Shown: in pieces, positions 46,654 through 56,527 of the stretch | How positions within the stretch are numbered: position 1 is the first letter of the stretch | How the letters are laid out: every line of letters starts with the position of its first letter | From: Chengkuizengella marina | GTDB taxonomy: Bacteria; Bacillota; Bacilli; Paenibacillales; KCTC-33759 | Direction: 5' to 3' | Assembly: GCF_009910845.1 (NCBI RefSeq) | Contig: NZ_SIJB01000017.1 | Location: 1 to 64,000, forward strand | DNA: 64,000 bases | The notes under the pieces: generated by a model | Databases searched by the model: none | What the model was told of the DNA's origin: nothing | The model's input: the letters and a program-made list of their open reading frames with translations, nothing else | Program-made: the position numbers and the translations under genes

Positions 46654-47499
46654 TTATACACTGTTTAAAATGTAATTGACAACACTATCTTCATTACTGC
46701 TTCCAATGATCTCGGTAGCAACCTTTTTTAATTCAGGTTTTGCATTAGAAACAGCGATACGATTTTTTGCAATTTTGAACATGTTTAAATCACTGGTTTT
46801 ACTGCCAAAAACAGTTAGCTGTTTTTTATTAAATCCATATTCATTTAACAAGCAGTGAATGGCATAGTCTTTTGTTGCTTTTTTATCCAGGACGGTTAAC
46901 CAAAACCATCCTTTTGAAAATGGATTTTCTTTTAAATGTACAACAAACTGTTCAGTATACTTATCAAGTATCTTATTTCTAAGTTCAATTAATTTATCAT
47001 AATGTTCAATCATTGTAAAACATACAACCTGTTCCTTTATCATGCTTTTTAATTCAACTTTTTTTAAACGCTTGTCCTTCATTTGTTTTCTATTTATTAT
47101 ATACCAATTTACCCCTTCGTTTGAGATCGTTTCGTAATTTAAACAATCTTTTTCTCCATTAAAACTCGTAATTAGAGGGGAGAATCCTTTATTAGAAATG
47201 AATTGATATAAATCCTTCGTTAAATTTGAGTCAATGTTGTTTATGATATAGTGATAACCCGTTTCCATATCTGTTATCATAGCACCGCCAAACTCTATAA
47301 CTGGTAGTGAAAGAGATAAACCTTTTAGTGTTTGTTTAATAGAAAATATACTTCTTGCACTTGCAACTGTAAAAAGTAAACCATTACGTATGAGTGTATT
47401 CAATTGGTCACAAGCATACTCAGAGAGTTGTGCTTTATTATTTAATAATGTTCCATCTAAACCAGTGATGTATAGGTGTTTATTTTTTTCTTTCTTCAT
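46654..47499 (-). CDS. HAD-IIB (Cof-like) protein lacking the catalytic aspartates
   Basis: 281 residues with Cof-type layout: small N-terminal Rossmann part, large C2 cap (about 85-190) and C-terminal half. The nucleophile motif reads ITGLDGTLL, so Gly13 stands where Asp is required. Motif IV reads FGSKTSDLNMF, with Ser233 where the first metal-binding Asp is expected, while Asp237 is kept. Motif II (TVASARS) and the C-terminal VSNA are conserved. The fold is intact and the frame is open, so it is probably a non-catalytic or altered HAD protein rather than a decaying gene. Confidence 0.85.
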   Translation of the reverse strand: MKKEKNKHLYITGLDGTLLNNKAQLSEYACDQLNTLIRNGLLFTVASARSIFSIKQTLKGLSLSLPVIEFGGAMITDMETGYHYIINNIDSNLTKDLYQFISNKGFSPLITSFNGEKDCLNYETISNEGVNWYIINRKQMKDKRLKKVELKSMIKEQVVCFTMIEHYDKLIELRNKILDKYTEQFVVHLKENPFSKGWFWLTVLDKKATKDYAIHCLLNEYGFNKKQLTVFGSKTSDLNMFKIAKNRIAVSNAKPELKKVATEIIGSSNEDSVVNYILNSV

Positions 47500-47667
47500 A
47501 TATCCTCAGTTCCCTTTTGTTTAACTTGAACTTGCTAGTTACTAATCATTTGTAGAATTCAAAGGATGTCTTATATTATAAGATGACATAGTTGTTCTTA
47601 ATAAGAGGTGAAAAGTATGTCAATTTGATAGAGCTTAACAAATTTAGTATTCCCAAACATACAAATC

Positions 47668-47689
47668 GGGTAACCCTTATAAGTTACCC
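47668..47689. other. Hairpin after the GT2-TPR gene
   Basis: GGGTAAC / GTTACCC stem with an eight-base loop, 37 bases beyond the stop codon. No T-run follows on the minus strand, so it is at best a weak terminator. Confidence 0.45.
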
Positions 47690-47725
47690 AATTATCAATT
47701 CAACATTACATGATTTGTTCACTCT

Positions 47726-48826
47726 TTATTCATGATGTGAATTATTGTTTTTAGCTTTCATTTCTTCTATTATTTTATCATTATTAGTTACATAAGAACT
47801 ATTGGGAATATACTTTGCGGCTATGTCATTATGTTTTTTTGCTTTTTCAAGATTACCCAAAGACATGTAACATGCACATATTTGTACATGTGGAAGCCAT
47901 GTATAACATGGTTGCTGTACATACACACTCTGATCTGGAATATCAATAACAGTGGCTATTTTATACCAAGTAATTGCTTTTTCTATTTCTTTTTTAAATT
48001 CGTAAATGTAACCTAATCTACAACAGACCTCTGCTCTAGGTGTATCCAATTGGAATGTGTGTAAACCATATTTTAAAGCTTCATCATATTGTTGAAAATG
48101 AATGTAACAATCAACAAGTTTTAAATAGGCATAGATTCGTTCATCTACATTATCAGAATCTTCTTTCAAAAATTTCTGGTACCATTCTATCGCTTCACTA
48201 TGTTTCTTATGATCAAAACATTCATTCGCGTAATGTAACACATCTCTAGCAGTTAATTTCTTGCCTTCTTCAATGGCTTTTTCGTAAATTTTAATGTTTC
48301 GATCTGTATTTGGTTTGGTTTTTAGATGTTTTATCACAATATTCGTTACGAAAACAAGCCCTGTAACATCAAGTATTTCATGAACTAATCCAACCCACTT
48401 AAAATTACATTCTCTTTTCACAATCCGCTCTCGTCTATGGGTAAATGTGGGGTTTCCTTCCTGATCATAAGAATATTCATATTCCATCATGACACACTCC
48501 ATGTTATGTGGAATAAGTTTTTCTTTTAATTTTAATATTTGTTTGCGACTATCTTGAGGTACAATATCATCTGCGTCAAGCCAGAAAATATAGTCACTTG
48601 TTGCTTTTGAAAAAGAGAAATTTCTCGCTGCTGAAAAATCATCTACCCACTCAAAATCATAAATCTTGTCCGTATATTTCTTAGCAATTTCTTTCGTTTG
48701 ATCGGTAGACCCTGTATCCACAATGATGATTTCATCTACTAAGTCAGAGATTGAAGATAAACATCGGTCAAGTACTTCCTCTTCATCTCTTACTATCATA
48801 CACAGACTTAATGTTGCCATTGTCAT
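47726..48826 (-). CDS. Glycosyltransferase family 2 protein with TPR domain
   Basis: 366 residues. GT-A domain in about 1-225: SLCMIVRDEEEVLDRCL, IIVDTGSTDQTKEIA and the metal motif YIFWLDADD. The second half (about 190-366) is a set of TPR-like helix pairs ending at KYIPNSSYVT. This pattern matches GT2-TPR proteins such as SunS-type peptide glycosyltransferases and spore-surface transferases. Likely adds sugar to a protein or peptide. It is divergent from the GT2-methyltransferase fusion gene. Confidence 0.88.
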   Translation of the reverse strand: MTMATLSLCMIVRDEEEVLDRCLSSISDLVDEIIIVDTGSTDQTKEIAKKYTDKIYDFEWVDDFSAARNFSFSKATSDYIFWLDADDIVPQDSRKQILKLKEKLIPHNMECVMMEYEYSYDQEGNPTFTHRRERIVKRECNFKWVGLVHEILDVTGLVFVTNIVIKHLKTKPNTDRNIKIYEKAIEEGKKLTARDVLHYANECFDHKKHSEAIEWYQKFLKEDSDNVDERIYAYLKLVDCYIHFQQYDEALKYGLHTFQLDTPRAEVCCRLGYIYEFKKEIEKAITWYKIATVIDIPDQSVYVQQPCYTWLPHVQICACYMSLGNLEKAKKHNDIAAKYIPNSSYVTNNDKIIEEMKAKNNNSHHE

Positions 48827-48994
48827 ATTATCTTCCCCTGCCTCTAAATCGAGATTTCATATACACTTTTGAAAAAAACTATAAATCATACGTAAGAAAT
48901 AATTACATTTTTAAATTACGTTATATATATGAAAAATGATGAGGTTGGGTTCCAATTTATATGGAACAAACATACAAAGATCTTTTTAGATTAG

Positions 48995-49023
48995 AACACA
49001 ATCCTATAATCATTCATAAAATA
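48995..49023 (+). promoter_or_regulatory. Sigma-K-type promoter candidate
   Basis: AACA (48995-48998), 16 bases, CATAAAATA (49015-49023). This matches both elements and the spacing of the mother-cell sigma-K consensus (mACm, 16, CATAnnnTA). It would start transcription near 49030, about 55 bases before the GT2-methyltransferase gene. Confidence 0.55.
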
Positions 49024-49084
49024 TAAAATACTGCACCCAAGCCTTCAATATATATTTATGTTTAAAGGAGCGTGTCTTTAAAGT

Positions 49085-50476
49085 ATGAAAACGAGCATTA
49101 TTGTTTTAACTCACAACCAACTAACATACACAAAAAAGTGTATTGAAAGCATAAGGAAATATACTTCTTTGGATTATGAATTGATTATTGTGGATAACGC
49201 ATCACAGGATGGTACAGTAGACTACTTAAAAAAACAATCTGATCTTCTTGTTATTTTTAACAAAGAGAATGTGGGTTTTGCTAAAGGCAACAATCAAGCA
49301 ATGAGGATAGTTAGTGGTGATGTTGTTGTATTTTTAAATAATGATGTTGTCGTTACAGCAGGTTGGCTAGAACCCTTAATCAACACCTTATTTTCAAGTA
49401 AGAAAATAGCGATGACAGGTCCTGTAACAAATAATGATAATGTAAATGGACTGCAAAAAATCCAAGTTGATTATAATCAAGATACCTTAGAAGGTATTTC
49501 TGAATTTTCTAAACAATACTGTGCTAAACATGTTCATATGAGCAAAAGAGTATTAAGACTTGTTGGCTTTGCTCTAGCTTGCAAAAAAGAAGTGTTAAAT
49601 ACAATTGGGTTATTTGATGAATCATTTGGTATAGGTAATTACGAAGATGATGATTTATGCTTGCGAGCTTTGATCAAAGGTTATGAACTAAGAATCGTGA
49701 AAGATTCCTTTGTTCATCATTTTGGCCGGATTACTTTTAAGGAGTCAAAAATAAACTATTCACATTTGATGATAAAAAATAAAACAAAGTTTAATAAAAA
49801 GTGGGGATTTGATGTACATAAATATTTACATCCTCATTCAAACTTAATTGCAATCATGCCTAAATCTATTTCACGTGTTTTAGATATTAATTGTGGGATG
49901 GGTGCTTTGGCGATAGAGCTAATTAATCAAATCGAATGTAAGGTTGTTGGCATTGAAAAGAATGATCAAGTAATTCGATTTGCACAAAAACAGTTAAGTC
50001 AAGTTCTTCATCATGACGTAGAAACGATTGAAATATCAGAGGACACTCTAGGAAAATATGATTGTATAATCTGTAATGATATTTTACAACATTTGAAAGA
50101 TCCTTGGACCATTGTGAAGCAATTGTCAGGTTTACTTCATAAAGATGGTTATTTGATTATTTTAATTCATAATGTAAATCATTTAGAAGTAATGACAGAA
50201 CTACTACAAGGTTATTTTTCATATAAAAATGTTGGACCCCTGAATAAACAACATTTAAGGTTTTTTACAAAGACAACAATACCTACTCTCTTTCCCCCAG
50301 AAATGTTAATTGAAAAAATAATTCCCATTCATATGCACGTCCCAGATAAAATCATGGAGTTTGTAGATGAAATAGTAGAATTAGGACAAAAGTACGGTTT
50401 AAAAACTAATGATTTATTTGATGATATCACCACGAATCAATTTTTGATTAAGGCAAGGAAAATCGTTGATATTTAA
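49085..50476 (+). CDS. Fused glycosyltransferase family 2 / SAM methyltransferase
   Basis: 463 residues, AAAGGAG site. GT2 domain, residues 1-240: TSIIVLTHNQL, IIVDNASQDGT and VVFLNNDVVVTAGWLEPL, then FDESFGIGNYEDDDLCLRA. Methyltransferase domain, about 258-463: RVLDINCGMGALAIELI (SAM loop), then DCIICNDILQHLKDPW and a GYLIILIHNV strand. The fusion suggests that a sugar is transferred and then methylated by one protein. Preceded by a sigma-K-like promoter, which fits a role in spore surface glycans. It is the first plus-strand gene before the rhamnose genes. Confidence 0.88.
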   Translation: MKTSIIVLTHNQLTYTKKCIESIRKYTSLDYELIIVDNASQDGTVDYLKKQSDLLVIFNKENVGFAKGNNQAMRIVSGDVVVFLNNDVVVTAGWLEPLINTLFSSKKIAMTGPVTNNDNVNGLQKIQVDYNQDTLEGISEFSKQYCAKHVHMSKRVLRLVGFALACKKEVLNTIGLFDESFGIGNYEDDDLCLRALIKGYELRIVKDSFVHHFGRITFKESKINYSHLMIKNKTKFNKKWGFDVHKYLHPHSNLIAIMPKSISRVLDINCGMGALAIELINQIECKVVGIEKNDQVIRFAQKQLSQVLHHDVETIEISEDTLGKYDCIICNDILQHLKDPWTIVKQLSGLLHKDGYLIILIHNVNHLEVMTELLQGYFSYKNVGPLNKQHLRFFTKTTIPTLFPPEMLIEKIIPIHMHVPDKIMEFVDEIVELGQKYGLKTNDLFDDITTNQFLIKARKIVDI

Positions 50477-50622
50477 GTTAAATAAGGAACACAATTTTTT
50501 TTCTAACATAAATTATTCAATATAGAAGAACATTGTAAATGTCATTGAAACAAAGATTTTATAACTAAACCATTGGTTAAGTTAAAGATTACAAATAGAT
50601 CATGATAGGAGGAGAGTTAGAA

Positions 50623-51489
50623 ATGAAGGGGATTATTTTAGCTGGTGGGAGTGGTACTAGACTATATCCGTTAACGAAAGTTCTCTCAAAACAATTACTC
50701 CCTATTTATGATAAACCTATGATTTATTATCCATTATCTGTACTGATGTTAGCTGGCATAAGAGAAATATTGATCATCTCTACTCCTCATGATACACCTA
50801 GGTTTAAACAACTTCTAAAAGATGGAAATCATTTAGGATTAGATTTATGTTATGAAATACAAAGGGAACCAAAAGGAATTGCTGAAGCATTTAAAATTGG
50901 TAAAAAGTTTATCGATGAAGACCATGTGTCCTTAATACTAGGAGATAATATTTTTTATGGTCATCAATTTATAGATACACTTGAACGAGTTACTACTCAA
51001 AAATCAGGAGCAACAATATTAGGTTATCCTGTAAGAGATCCACAACGGTTTGGAGTGATCGAGTTAAACGATAATCACCAAGTTGTTTCAATTGAAGAAA
51101 AACCAAATCAACCGAAATCAAGATATGCAGTTACAGGATTATATTTTTATGACAATAAAGTAGTAGATATTGTAGAACACCTTACTCCTTCTTCAAGAGG
51201 AGAGCTTGAAATCACAGATGTTAACAAGGCTTATCTAGATTTGAAAGAATTACATGTTGAGCTATTAGGAAGAGGATTTACATGGATTGATACTGGTACC
51301 CATGACACACTGCAAGAAGCATCCAATTTTGTAAAGACCATTGAAAGTAGACAAAATTTAAAAATAGCATGTATCGAGGAAATTGCATATCGAAAAGGTT
51401 ATATCACTAGAGAGCAGCTACTACGATTAGCAGAAACTATGAAAACCAATAGTTATAGTGAATATTTGAATGAAATTGTTAACGATTAA
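50623..51489 (+). CDS. rfbA: Glucose-1-phosphate thymidylyltransferase
   Basis: 288 residues from the ATG after AGGAGGAGA; the frame starts seven codons earlier without a site. It makes dTDP-glucose. Motifs [16 protein letters not shown] (nucleotide binding), [19 protein letters not shown] and [11 protein letters not shown] are all standard for RmlA. First gene of the rfbA-rfbC-rfbB-rfbD set. Confidence 0.95.
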   Translation: MKGIILAGGSGTRLYPLTKVLSKQLLPIYDKPMIYYPLSVLMLAGIREILIISTPHDTPRFKQLLKDGNHLGLDLCYEIQREPKGIAEAFKIGKKFIDEDHVSLILGDNIFYGHQFIDTLERVTTQKSGATILGYPVRDPQRFGVIELNDNHQVVSIEEKPNQPKSRYAVTGLYFYDNKVVDIVEHLTPSSRGELEITDVNKAYLDLKELHVELLGRGFTWIDTGTHDTLQEASNFVKTIESRQNLKIACIEEIAYRKGYITREQLLRLAETMKTNSYSEYLNEIVND

Positions 51490-51549
51490 GAGAGTCACCT
51501 ATCAGAGACTTTTCTTAAGTTATAAAAATGTGTCAAAAGGAGGGTTTTT

Positions 51550-52113
51550 TTGAAGTTCTTAAAAACAAAACTTCCAGGAGTTTTCATTATAGAACCACAA
51601 TTTTTTGAAGATCATCGTGGTTTTTTTATGGAAAGCTATAATAAACATATTTTTGATGAGGCTGGGTTATCATTTAATTTCGTTCAAGATAATCATTCCT
51701 GTTCAAAAGAAGCTGGAGTTATTCGTGGTTTACATTATCAATTAAATCCTAATGCTCAAACAAAACTAGTACGTGTAGCTACAGGAGCAGTACTTGATGT
51801 TGTTGTTGATATTCGAAAAGGCTCCCCTACATTTTCCCAATGGATTGGTGTCATATTAAGTGAACATAATAAGCGACAATTGTTCATTCCAAAAGGATTT
51901 GCACATGGTTTTTGCACATTAACTACCGACACCAATTTACTATACAAGGTCGATGAAGGATATTGTCCTGAAAATGATAGAGGTATTGCTTGGAATGACC
52001 CTGATATTGGAATTGAGTGGCCTGTATCTAGTCCAATTTTATCTACAAAAGATGAAAAGCACCCACTCTTAAAAAATACTGAAAATAACTTTTGTTGGGA
52101 GAAATCATCATGA
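51550..52113 (+). CDS. rfbC: dTDP-4-dehydrorhamnose 3,5-epimerase
   Basis: 187 residues, TTG start after AGGAGGGTT. RmlC cupin: FFMESYNKHIF, VQDNHSCSKEAGVIRGLHYQ with the catalytic His in GLHYQ, and FIPKGFAHGFCTL. It epimerises the 4-keto sugar at C3 and C5. Its stop overlaps the rfbB start (ATGA), so translation is coupled. Confidence 0.95.
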   Translation: MKFLKTKLPGVFIIEPQFFEDHRGFFMESYNKHIFDEAGLSFNFVQDNHSCSKEAGVIRGLHYQLNPNAQTKLVRVATGAVLDVVVDIRKGSPTFSQWIGVILSEHNKRQLFIPKGFAHGFCTLTTDTNLLYKVDEGYCPENDRGIAWNDPDIGIEWPVSSPILSTKDEKHPLLKNTENNFCWEKSS

Positions 52114-53060
52114 ATTTATTAATCACCGGTGGTGCAGGATTCATAGGCAGCCATTTCATACACTATATTCTGAATAAATATGATTACCATGTAGTCAATA
52201 TAGATAAATTAACCTATGCAAGCAATCTATTAAATGTAGCAACATATGAACATCATCCTAAATATACTTTTATACTAGGAAACATTGAAAATAAAGATTT
52301 GATAACCCATATTGTTCAAAACAATAAAATTGATATCCTTGTAAATTTTGCAGCTGAAACACATGTGGACAGAAGCATTCATGGTTCATCCATTTTTGTA
52401 AAAACGAATGTATTAGGAACTCAAACTCTTTTGGAAGTGGCTTTGGAAAACAATATTAAAAAATTTATTCAAATATCAACAGATGAAGTATACGGTGATT
52501 TAGGGGCTAGTGGTTATTTCACAGAAACTACTCCTCTATCCCCCAAAAATCCGTATTCAGCAACCAAAGCAAGTGCAGATCATTTAGTGCTTGCCTACCA
52601 CGCAACGTATAATATGAATACAAATATAACACGTTGTTCTAACAATTATGGTCCCTATCAATTCCCAGAAAAACTAATTCCACTACTTATTCTAAATGCA
52701 TTGGAAGATAAGGAGCTCCCTATATATGGAGATGGTAAAAATATAAGGGATTGGATTCATGTAACCGATCACTGTGCTGCAATTGATCTTGTCGTTCACA
52801 AGGGAAAAGCTGGAGAAATCTATAATATTGGCAGTCATAACGAACGAAACAACCTTGAAATTGCTGAACTAATTCTAGAAAAACTTGGTAAGTCCAAACA
52901 GTTAATTACATTTGTGAAAGATAGATTGGGGCACGATCGTCGTTATGCCATTGATGCAAGGAAAATTTCAAAACAACTAAATTGGAAACCAGTCATTCCG
53001 TTTGAAAAAGGAATAACTGACACTATTGAGTGGTATGTCAAAAATCGAGAATGGTGGTAA
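52110..53060 (+). CDS. rfbB: dTDP-glucose 4,6-dehydratase
   Basis: 316 residues starting at the ATG that overlaps the rfbC stop. Extended SDR: NAD-binding TGGAGFIGSHF, the ISTDEVYGDLG segment with Thr/Asp/Glu active-site residues, and YSATKASADHL containing the catalytic Tyr-x3-Lys. It dehydrates dTDP-glucose to the 4-keto-6-deoxy intermediate. Third gene of the rhamnose operon. Confidence 0.95.
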   Translation: MNLLITGGAGFIGSHFIHYILNKYDYHVVNIDKLTYASNLLNVATYEHHPKYTFILGNIENKDLITHIVQNNKIDILVNFAAETHVDRSIHGSSIFVKTNVLGTQTLLEVALENNIKKFIQISTDEVYGDLGASGYFTETTPLSPKNPYSATKASADHLVLAYHATYNMNTNITRCSNNYGPYQFPEKLIPLLILNALEDKELPIYGDGKNIRDWIHVTDHCAAIDLVVHKGKAGEIYNIGSHNERNNLEIAELILEKLGKSKQLITFVKDRLGHDRRYAIDARKISKQLNWKPVIPFEKGITDTIEWYVKNREWW

Positions 53061-53094
53061 AAATTAATGAATTTAATAAATAGGGGGAAATGAC

Positions 53095-53952
53095 TTGAAA
53101 CAACTTAAAGTATTAGTGACAGGAGCAAACGGACAATTAGGAAGAGATATGGTGCATAGACTAAAAAAAAATGGAGAAAATGTGTTTGCTTTTGGTAGGA
53201 AAGAACTAGATATCACAGACATAAATCGAGTATTAATCAAAATGAAAGAAATACATCCTGATGTTGTCATTCATTGTGCGGCTTATACAGATGTTAATAT
53301 GGCAGAAAATAAACCTGATCAATCCTTTTTAATAAATAGCTATGGGACAAGAAATGTTGCCACTGCTTCAGAACAAATAGGATCAAAACTTGTTTATATA
53401 AGTACTGACTATGTATTTGATGGAAATACATCCTCTCCTTATACAGAATTTGCTCAGACTAACCCATTAAATCAGTATGGAAAATCAAAACTGGCTGGTG
53501 AACAGTTTGTACGTGAATTACACTCTAAATTTTATATTGTCAGAACTTCATGGTTATATGGAAAACATGGTCATAACTTTGTTAAAACCATGCTTACATT
53601 AGCAAATGAAAAGGATTCAATCTCCGTCATCTCTGATCAAATAGGATGTCCCACCTATACATTAGATTTATCTGAACGAATTAGTCAAATCATACATACG
53701 GATAAATACGGTACTTATCACATTTCAAATACAGGTAGTTGTTCATGGTATGAGTTTGCAGAATCGATATTTAAAAACAAAAAAATAACAATAGAGTTAC
53801 AACAAATACATTCTAAAATGTTTGAAAATGATACTCCCCGCCCACCTTATTCTGTATTAGGTGATCGTGCCTTAATACTAAATGGTTTCAATAAAATGAG
53901 AAATTGGAAAGATGCTTTAGTAGCATTTTTATCTGATTTAGAAAATCGTTAG
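53095..53952 (+). CDS. rfbD: dTDP-4-dehydrorhamnose reductase
   Basis: 285 residues, TTG start after AGGGGGAAATGAC. SDR family: VLVTGANGQLGRDMV (NADPH loop), ISTDYVFDGN and the catalytic YGKSKLAGE (Tyr-x3-Lys), then RTSWLYG. It performs the last reduction to dTDP-L-rhamnose. It converges with the next gene seven bases away; the palindrome TTAGTTTAAACTAA (53949-53962) spans both stop codons. Confidence 0.94.
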   Translation: MKQLKVLVTGANGQLGRDMVHRLKKNGENVFAFGRKELDITDINRVLIKMKEIHPDVVIHCAAYTDVNMAENKPDQSFLINSYGTRNVATASEQIGSKLVYISTDYVFDGNTSSPYTEFAQTNPLNQYGKSKLAGEQFVRELHSKFYIVRTSWLYGKHGHNFVKTMLTLANEKDSISVISDQIGCPTYTLDLSERISQIIHTDKYGTYHISNTGSCSWYEFAESIFKNKKITIELQQIHSKMFENDTPRPPYSVLGDRALILNGFNKMRNWKDALVAFLSDLENR

Positions 53953-53958
53953 TTTAAA

Positions 53959-54768
53959 CTAAGTATTATTCTCCGTCAGTAGTTGTTTACATTTCTTAAT
54001 TTGCGATGTTGGATAATTGAATAGTTTTAAAGCATATTCTTCGAGGGGTGACAAACTAGTTTTATTCTCTTTCCACTCTGTATAATTTTTTAGCGTGAGT
54101 CCAAAGGCGTATAAAACCTTCCATATATCATATAAAAAATCAGATTCCTCTGTACGTGATAAATGTTCTGCGATATGTGAAAGAATGATACCAGAATCCA
54201 TTCCTAATTCATTAGCTTTAGCCTTATATTTTTTATCAGTTCCATACCAGTGTTGGTATGAAGTATTAATATTTTTAAAGTACTTTTTCCACAGAGATTT
54301 CTTAACCATAGTACATCCCAATATAACTACATCTTTCATAAATCGGATTGTATATTCTGGTCTTTCAATTAATTTATCCAATGGGCTAGTATTATGATTT
54401 ATCATGGCATGCCAAGCTAATGAGACGTAAGCTAAGTTAGGATACTGATTTAAAGATTGAGCCATCACCTGTATCCAATTATTATTTGGAACAATAATAT
54501 CATCATCAAGTATGACTAAATTTTCACCAACTGCTTTATGAGCCCCAAAATTAATACCTGCTATTGATCCAATATTTTGACCTGGATCTAATACACTAAC
54601 TCTAATATGGTTAAAATTTTGTAAATATTCCATTGCCTCTTGATAAGGTGGATGGTTATTTACTAGAATTATTTCAGTATTTTTATCTGTTGTCTCAATT
54701 ACAGCGTTTATACTTTTTTTAATTAAAGGTAAAGTATTGTAACATCTAATGATAACTGAATTTATCAT
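53959..54768 (-). CDS. Glycosyltransferase family 2 protein (paralogue of the 55677 gene)
   Basis: 269 residues from ATG 54768 with GTGGGAGAGA upstream; a GTG four codons earlier overlaps that site. GT-A signature: VIIRCYNTLPLIKKSI, IILVNNHPPY, NIGSIAGINFGA and the DDDIIVPNNNW metal motif. The second half is helical, with SRTEESDFLYDIWKVLYAF. It is clearly paralogous with the gene at 55677. It probably adds a sugar to a surface glycan, perhaps rhamnose from the adjacent operon. Confidence 0.88.
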   Translation of the reverse strand: MINSVIIRCYNTLPLIKKSINAVIETTDKNTEIILVNNHPPYQEAMEYLQNFNHIRVSVLDPGQNIGSIAGINFGAHKAVGENLVILDDDIIVPNNNWIQVMAQSLNQYPNLAYVSLAWHAMINHNTSPLDKLIERPEYTIRFMKDVVILGCTMVKKSLWKKYFKNINTSYQHWYGTDKKYKAKANELGMDSGIILSHIAEHLSRTEESDFLYDIWKVLYAFGLTLKNYTEWKENKTSLSPLEEYALKLFNYPTSQIKKCKQLLTENNT

Positions 54769-54819
54769 ATTCTCTCCCACTTTCTATAGATTACAGCATT
54801 TAGTAAATGCTTGTCATTC

Positions 54820-55629
54820 TCACCTTTTTCTCCAATATGCACCATAGTGATCTATTCTAATAAGAGGTTCTGTTATATTGTGTTGTTTACGGAAATCTTC
54901 TACTGCAGGTTGACATGTGGGCAAAGTGTAATCATCAATGATGATATACCCACCTAGAGATACTTTATGATAAAGACTTGTTAAACTATCCATAGTCGAT
55001 TCATATAAGTCCCCATCAAGTCTAGCAATTGCAATATTGTTAATAGGTGCGAACGGTAAGGTATCTTTAAACCATCCTTCTAGAAATTTTACTTGATCAT
55101 CAAGTAAATCATATTTATTAAAATTTTGCTTAACTTCTTCTAAAGAGACACGTAAATAATCACTTGTGTATAAAGTATCACCCGCATCTTTTGGATATTT
55201 TTCTACATTAGGAGCTGGCAACCCTTTAAAGGAATCTGCAACCCATACGTTACGATTTTTTATATTGTAAGCTTTTAAAAAACCTCGCATAAAAATGCAA
55301 CTTCCTCCCCTCCACACACCTGTTTCGATGAAATCTCCTTTAATTTTATCTTTTATAACGGTTTTCATTGCTTCATGTAATTGGTTTAATCGCAGACGTC
55401 CTATCATGCTATGTGCAATGACAGGCCAATCTAATCCTTCTCGTCTAGCTTCTGGATTAGGTTTCTTTACATGTACTAATTGTAATTTGTGTGCTTGTAT
55501 GAATTCATATAATTTTGGAGGTATGGGGAGATTAGCAGGCGAATATATTTCATGCTCTAGCCAAATTTCAAACAAAATAGCTTTTTTTAATAACTCTAGA
55601 TATAAATTTACTTCGTGTTTATTTTTCAA
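54820..55629 (-). CDS. TylF/MycF-type sugar O-methyltransferase
   Basis: 269 residues from TTG 55629 after AGGGGGTGATTTAT. TylF-family motifs: IETGVWRGGSCIFMRGFL (SAM loop), VWVADSFKGLPAP, ARLDGDLYESTMDSL (catalytic/metal acidic residues) and GGYIIIDDYTLP. These enzymes O-methylate deoxysugars, for example in macrolides. Here, between two glycosyltransferases and next to rhamnose genes, O-methylation of rhamnose on a glycan is a sensible inference. Confidence 0.9.
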   Translation of the reverse strand: MKNKHEVNLYLELLKKAILFEIWLEHEIYSPANLPIPPKLYEFIQAHKLQLVHVKKPNPEARREGLDWPVIAHSMIGRLRLNQLHEAMKTVIKDKIKGDFIETGVWRGGSCIFMRGFLKAYNIKNRNVWVADSFKGLPAPNVEKYPKDAGDTLYTSDYLRVSLEEVKQNFNKYDLLDDQVKFLEGWFKDTLPFAPINNIAIARLDGDLYESTMDSLTSLYHKVSLGGYIIIDDYTLPTCQPAVEDFRKQHNITEPLIRIDHYGAYWRKR

Positions 55630-55676
55630 ATAAATCACCCCCTAAAAAAATTGGTTGTTGATACAGAACTTTTAGA

Positions 55677-56480
55677 TTATCTTTTTTTCTCGATAATTTG
55701 CTTGATATCCTTAATGAGTGATTGTTGATATCCAAATTTTTCAAGGAAATCTATCTCATCAATGGATAAACTACTTTTATTTTGTTTCCAAACCGTGTAA
55801 CTTTCTTCTGTAAACTCATAGGTATAAAAAATTTTCCAAGCACCGAATAAAGGATCAGATTTTTTTGTACGAGCTAAATGTTCTACTTTATGTGAAAGGA
55901 TAATACCTGTATCCATCCCTAAATCCTGTGCTTTAAATTTATATTCTCTATCAATACCATACCAATGTAATTTTACTTCAATATTCTTAAAGTGTTCTTT
56001 CCAAAGAGATTTTTTGATCATGGCACACCCAAAGATAACCACTTCATCCATCATTCGAATTGTATATTCTGACTTTTCAAATAATTGATCTAATGAGCTA
56101 ACATTATAATCCTTTATAGCGGGCCAAGTTAATACAACATAGGCTAAATTAGGAAAATCTTCAAACGACTTGTTCATCACTTCTATCCAATTATTATTTT
56201 CAACAATAATATCATCATCTAGAATAATAAGGTTTTCACCCATTGCGTGAGCTGCTCCATAATTAAACCCTTCTATATTTCCGATGTTTTCACCTGGATC
56301 TAATACTTTAACTCTTGGATGTTTGAAACGATGCAAAAATTTTCTAACATCTTGGTAGGGTGGGTGATTATTAACTAATATGATCTCTGTATTATGATCG
56401 GTTGTTGCTATTGCAGCCTTTACACATTTTTTTATTAATGGTAGTGTATTGTAACATCTGATAATAACAGAATTTTCCAT
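55677..56480 (-). CDS. Glycosyltransferase family 2 protein (paralogue of the 53959 gene)
   Basis: 267 residues. GT-A motifs nearly identical to the 53959 gene: VIIRCYNTLPLIKKCV, IILVNNHPPY, NIGNIEGFNYGA and DDDIIVENNNW, with ARTKKSDPLFGAWKIFY near the C-terminus. The duplicated pair flanks the TylF methyltransferase. Start has a GGAGAGAGGAT site. It likely transfers a different sugar to the same glycan. Confidence 0.88.
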   Translation of the reverse strand: MENSVIIRCYNTLPLIKKCVKAAIATTDHNTEIILVNNHPPYQDVRKFLHRFKHPRVKVLDPGENIGNIEGFNYGAAHAMGENLIILDDDIIVENNNWIEVMNKSFEDFPNLAYVVLTWPAIKDYNVSSLDQLFEKSEYTIRMMDEVVIFGCAMIKKSLWKEHFKNIEVKLHWYGIDREYKFKAQDLGMDTGIILSHKVEHLARTKKSDPLFGAWKIFYTYEFTEESYTVWKQNKSSLSIDEIDFLEKFGYQQSLIKDIKQIIEKKR

Positions 56481-56527
56481 ATCCTCTCTCCTTATTTTTA
56501 TACTTTCATTTATAAAATAAATTATTA

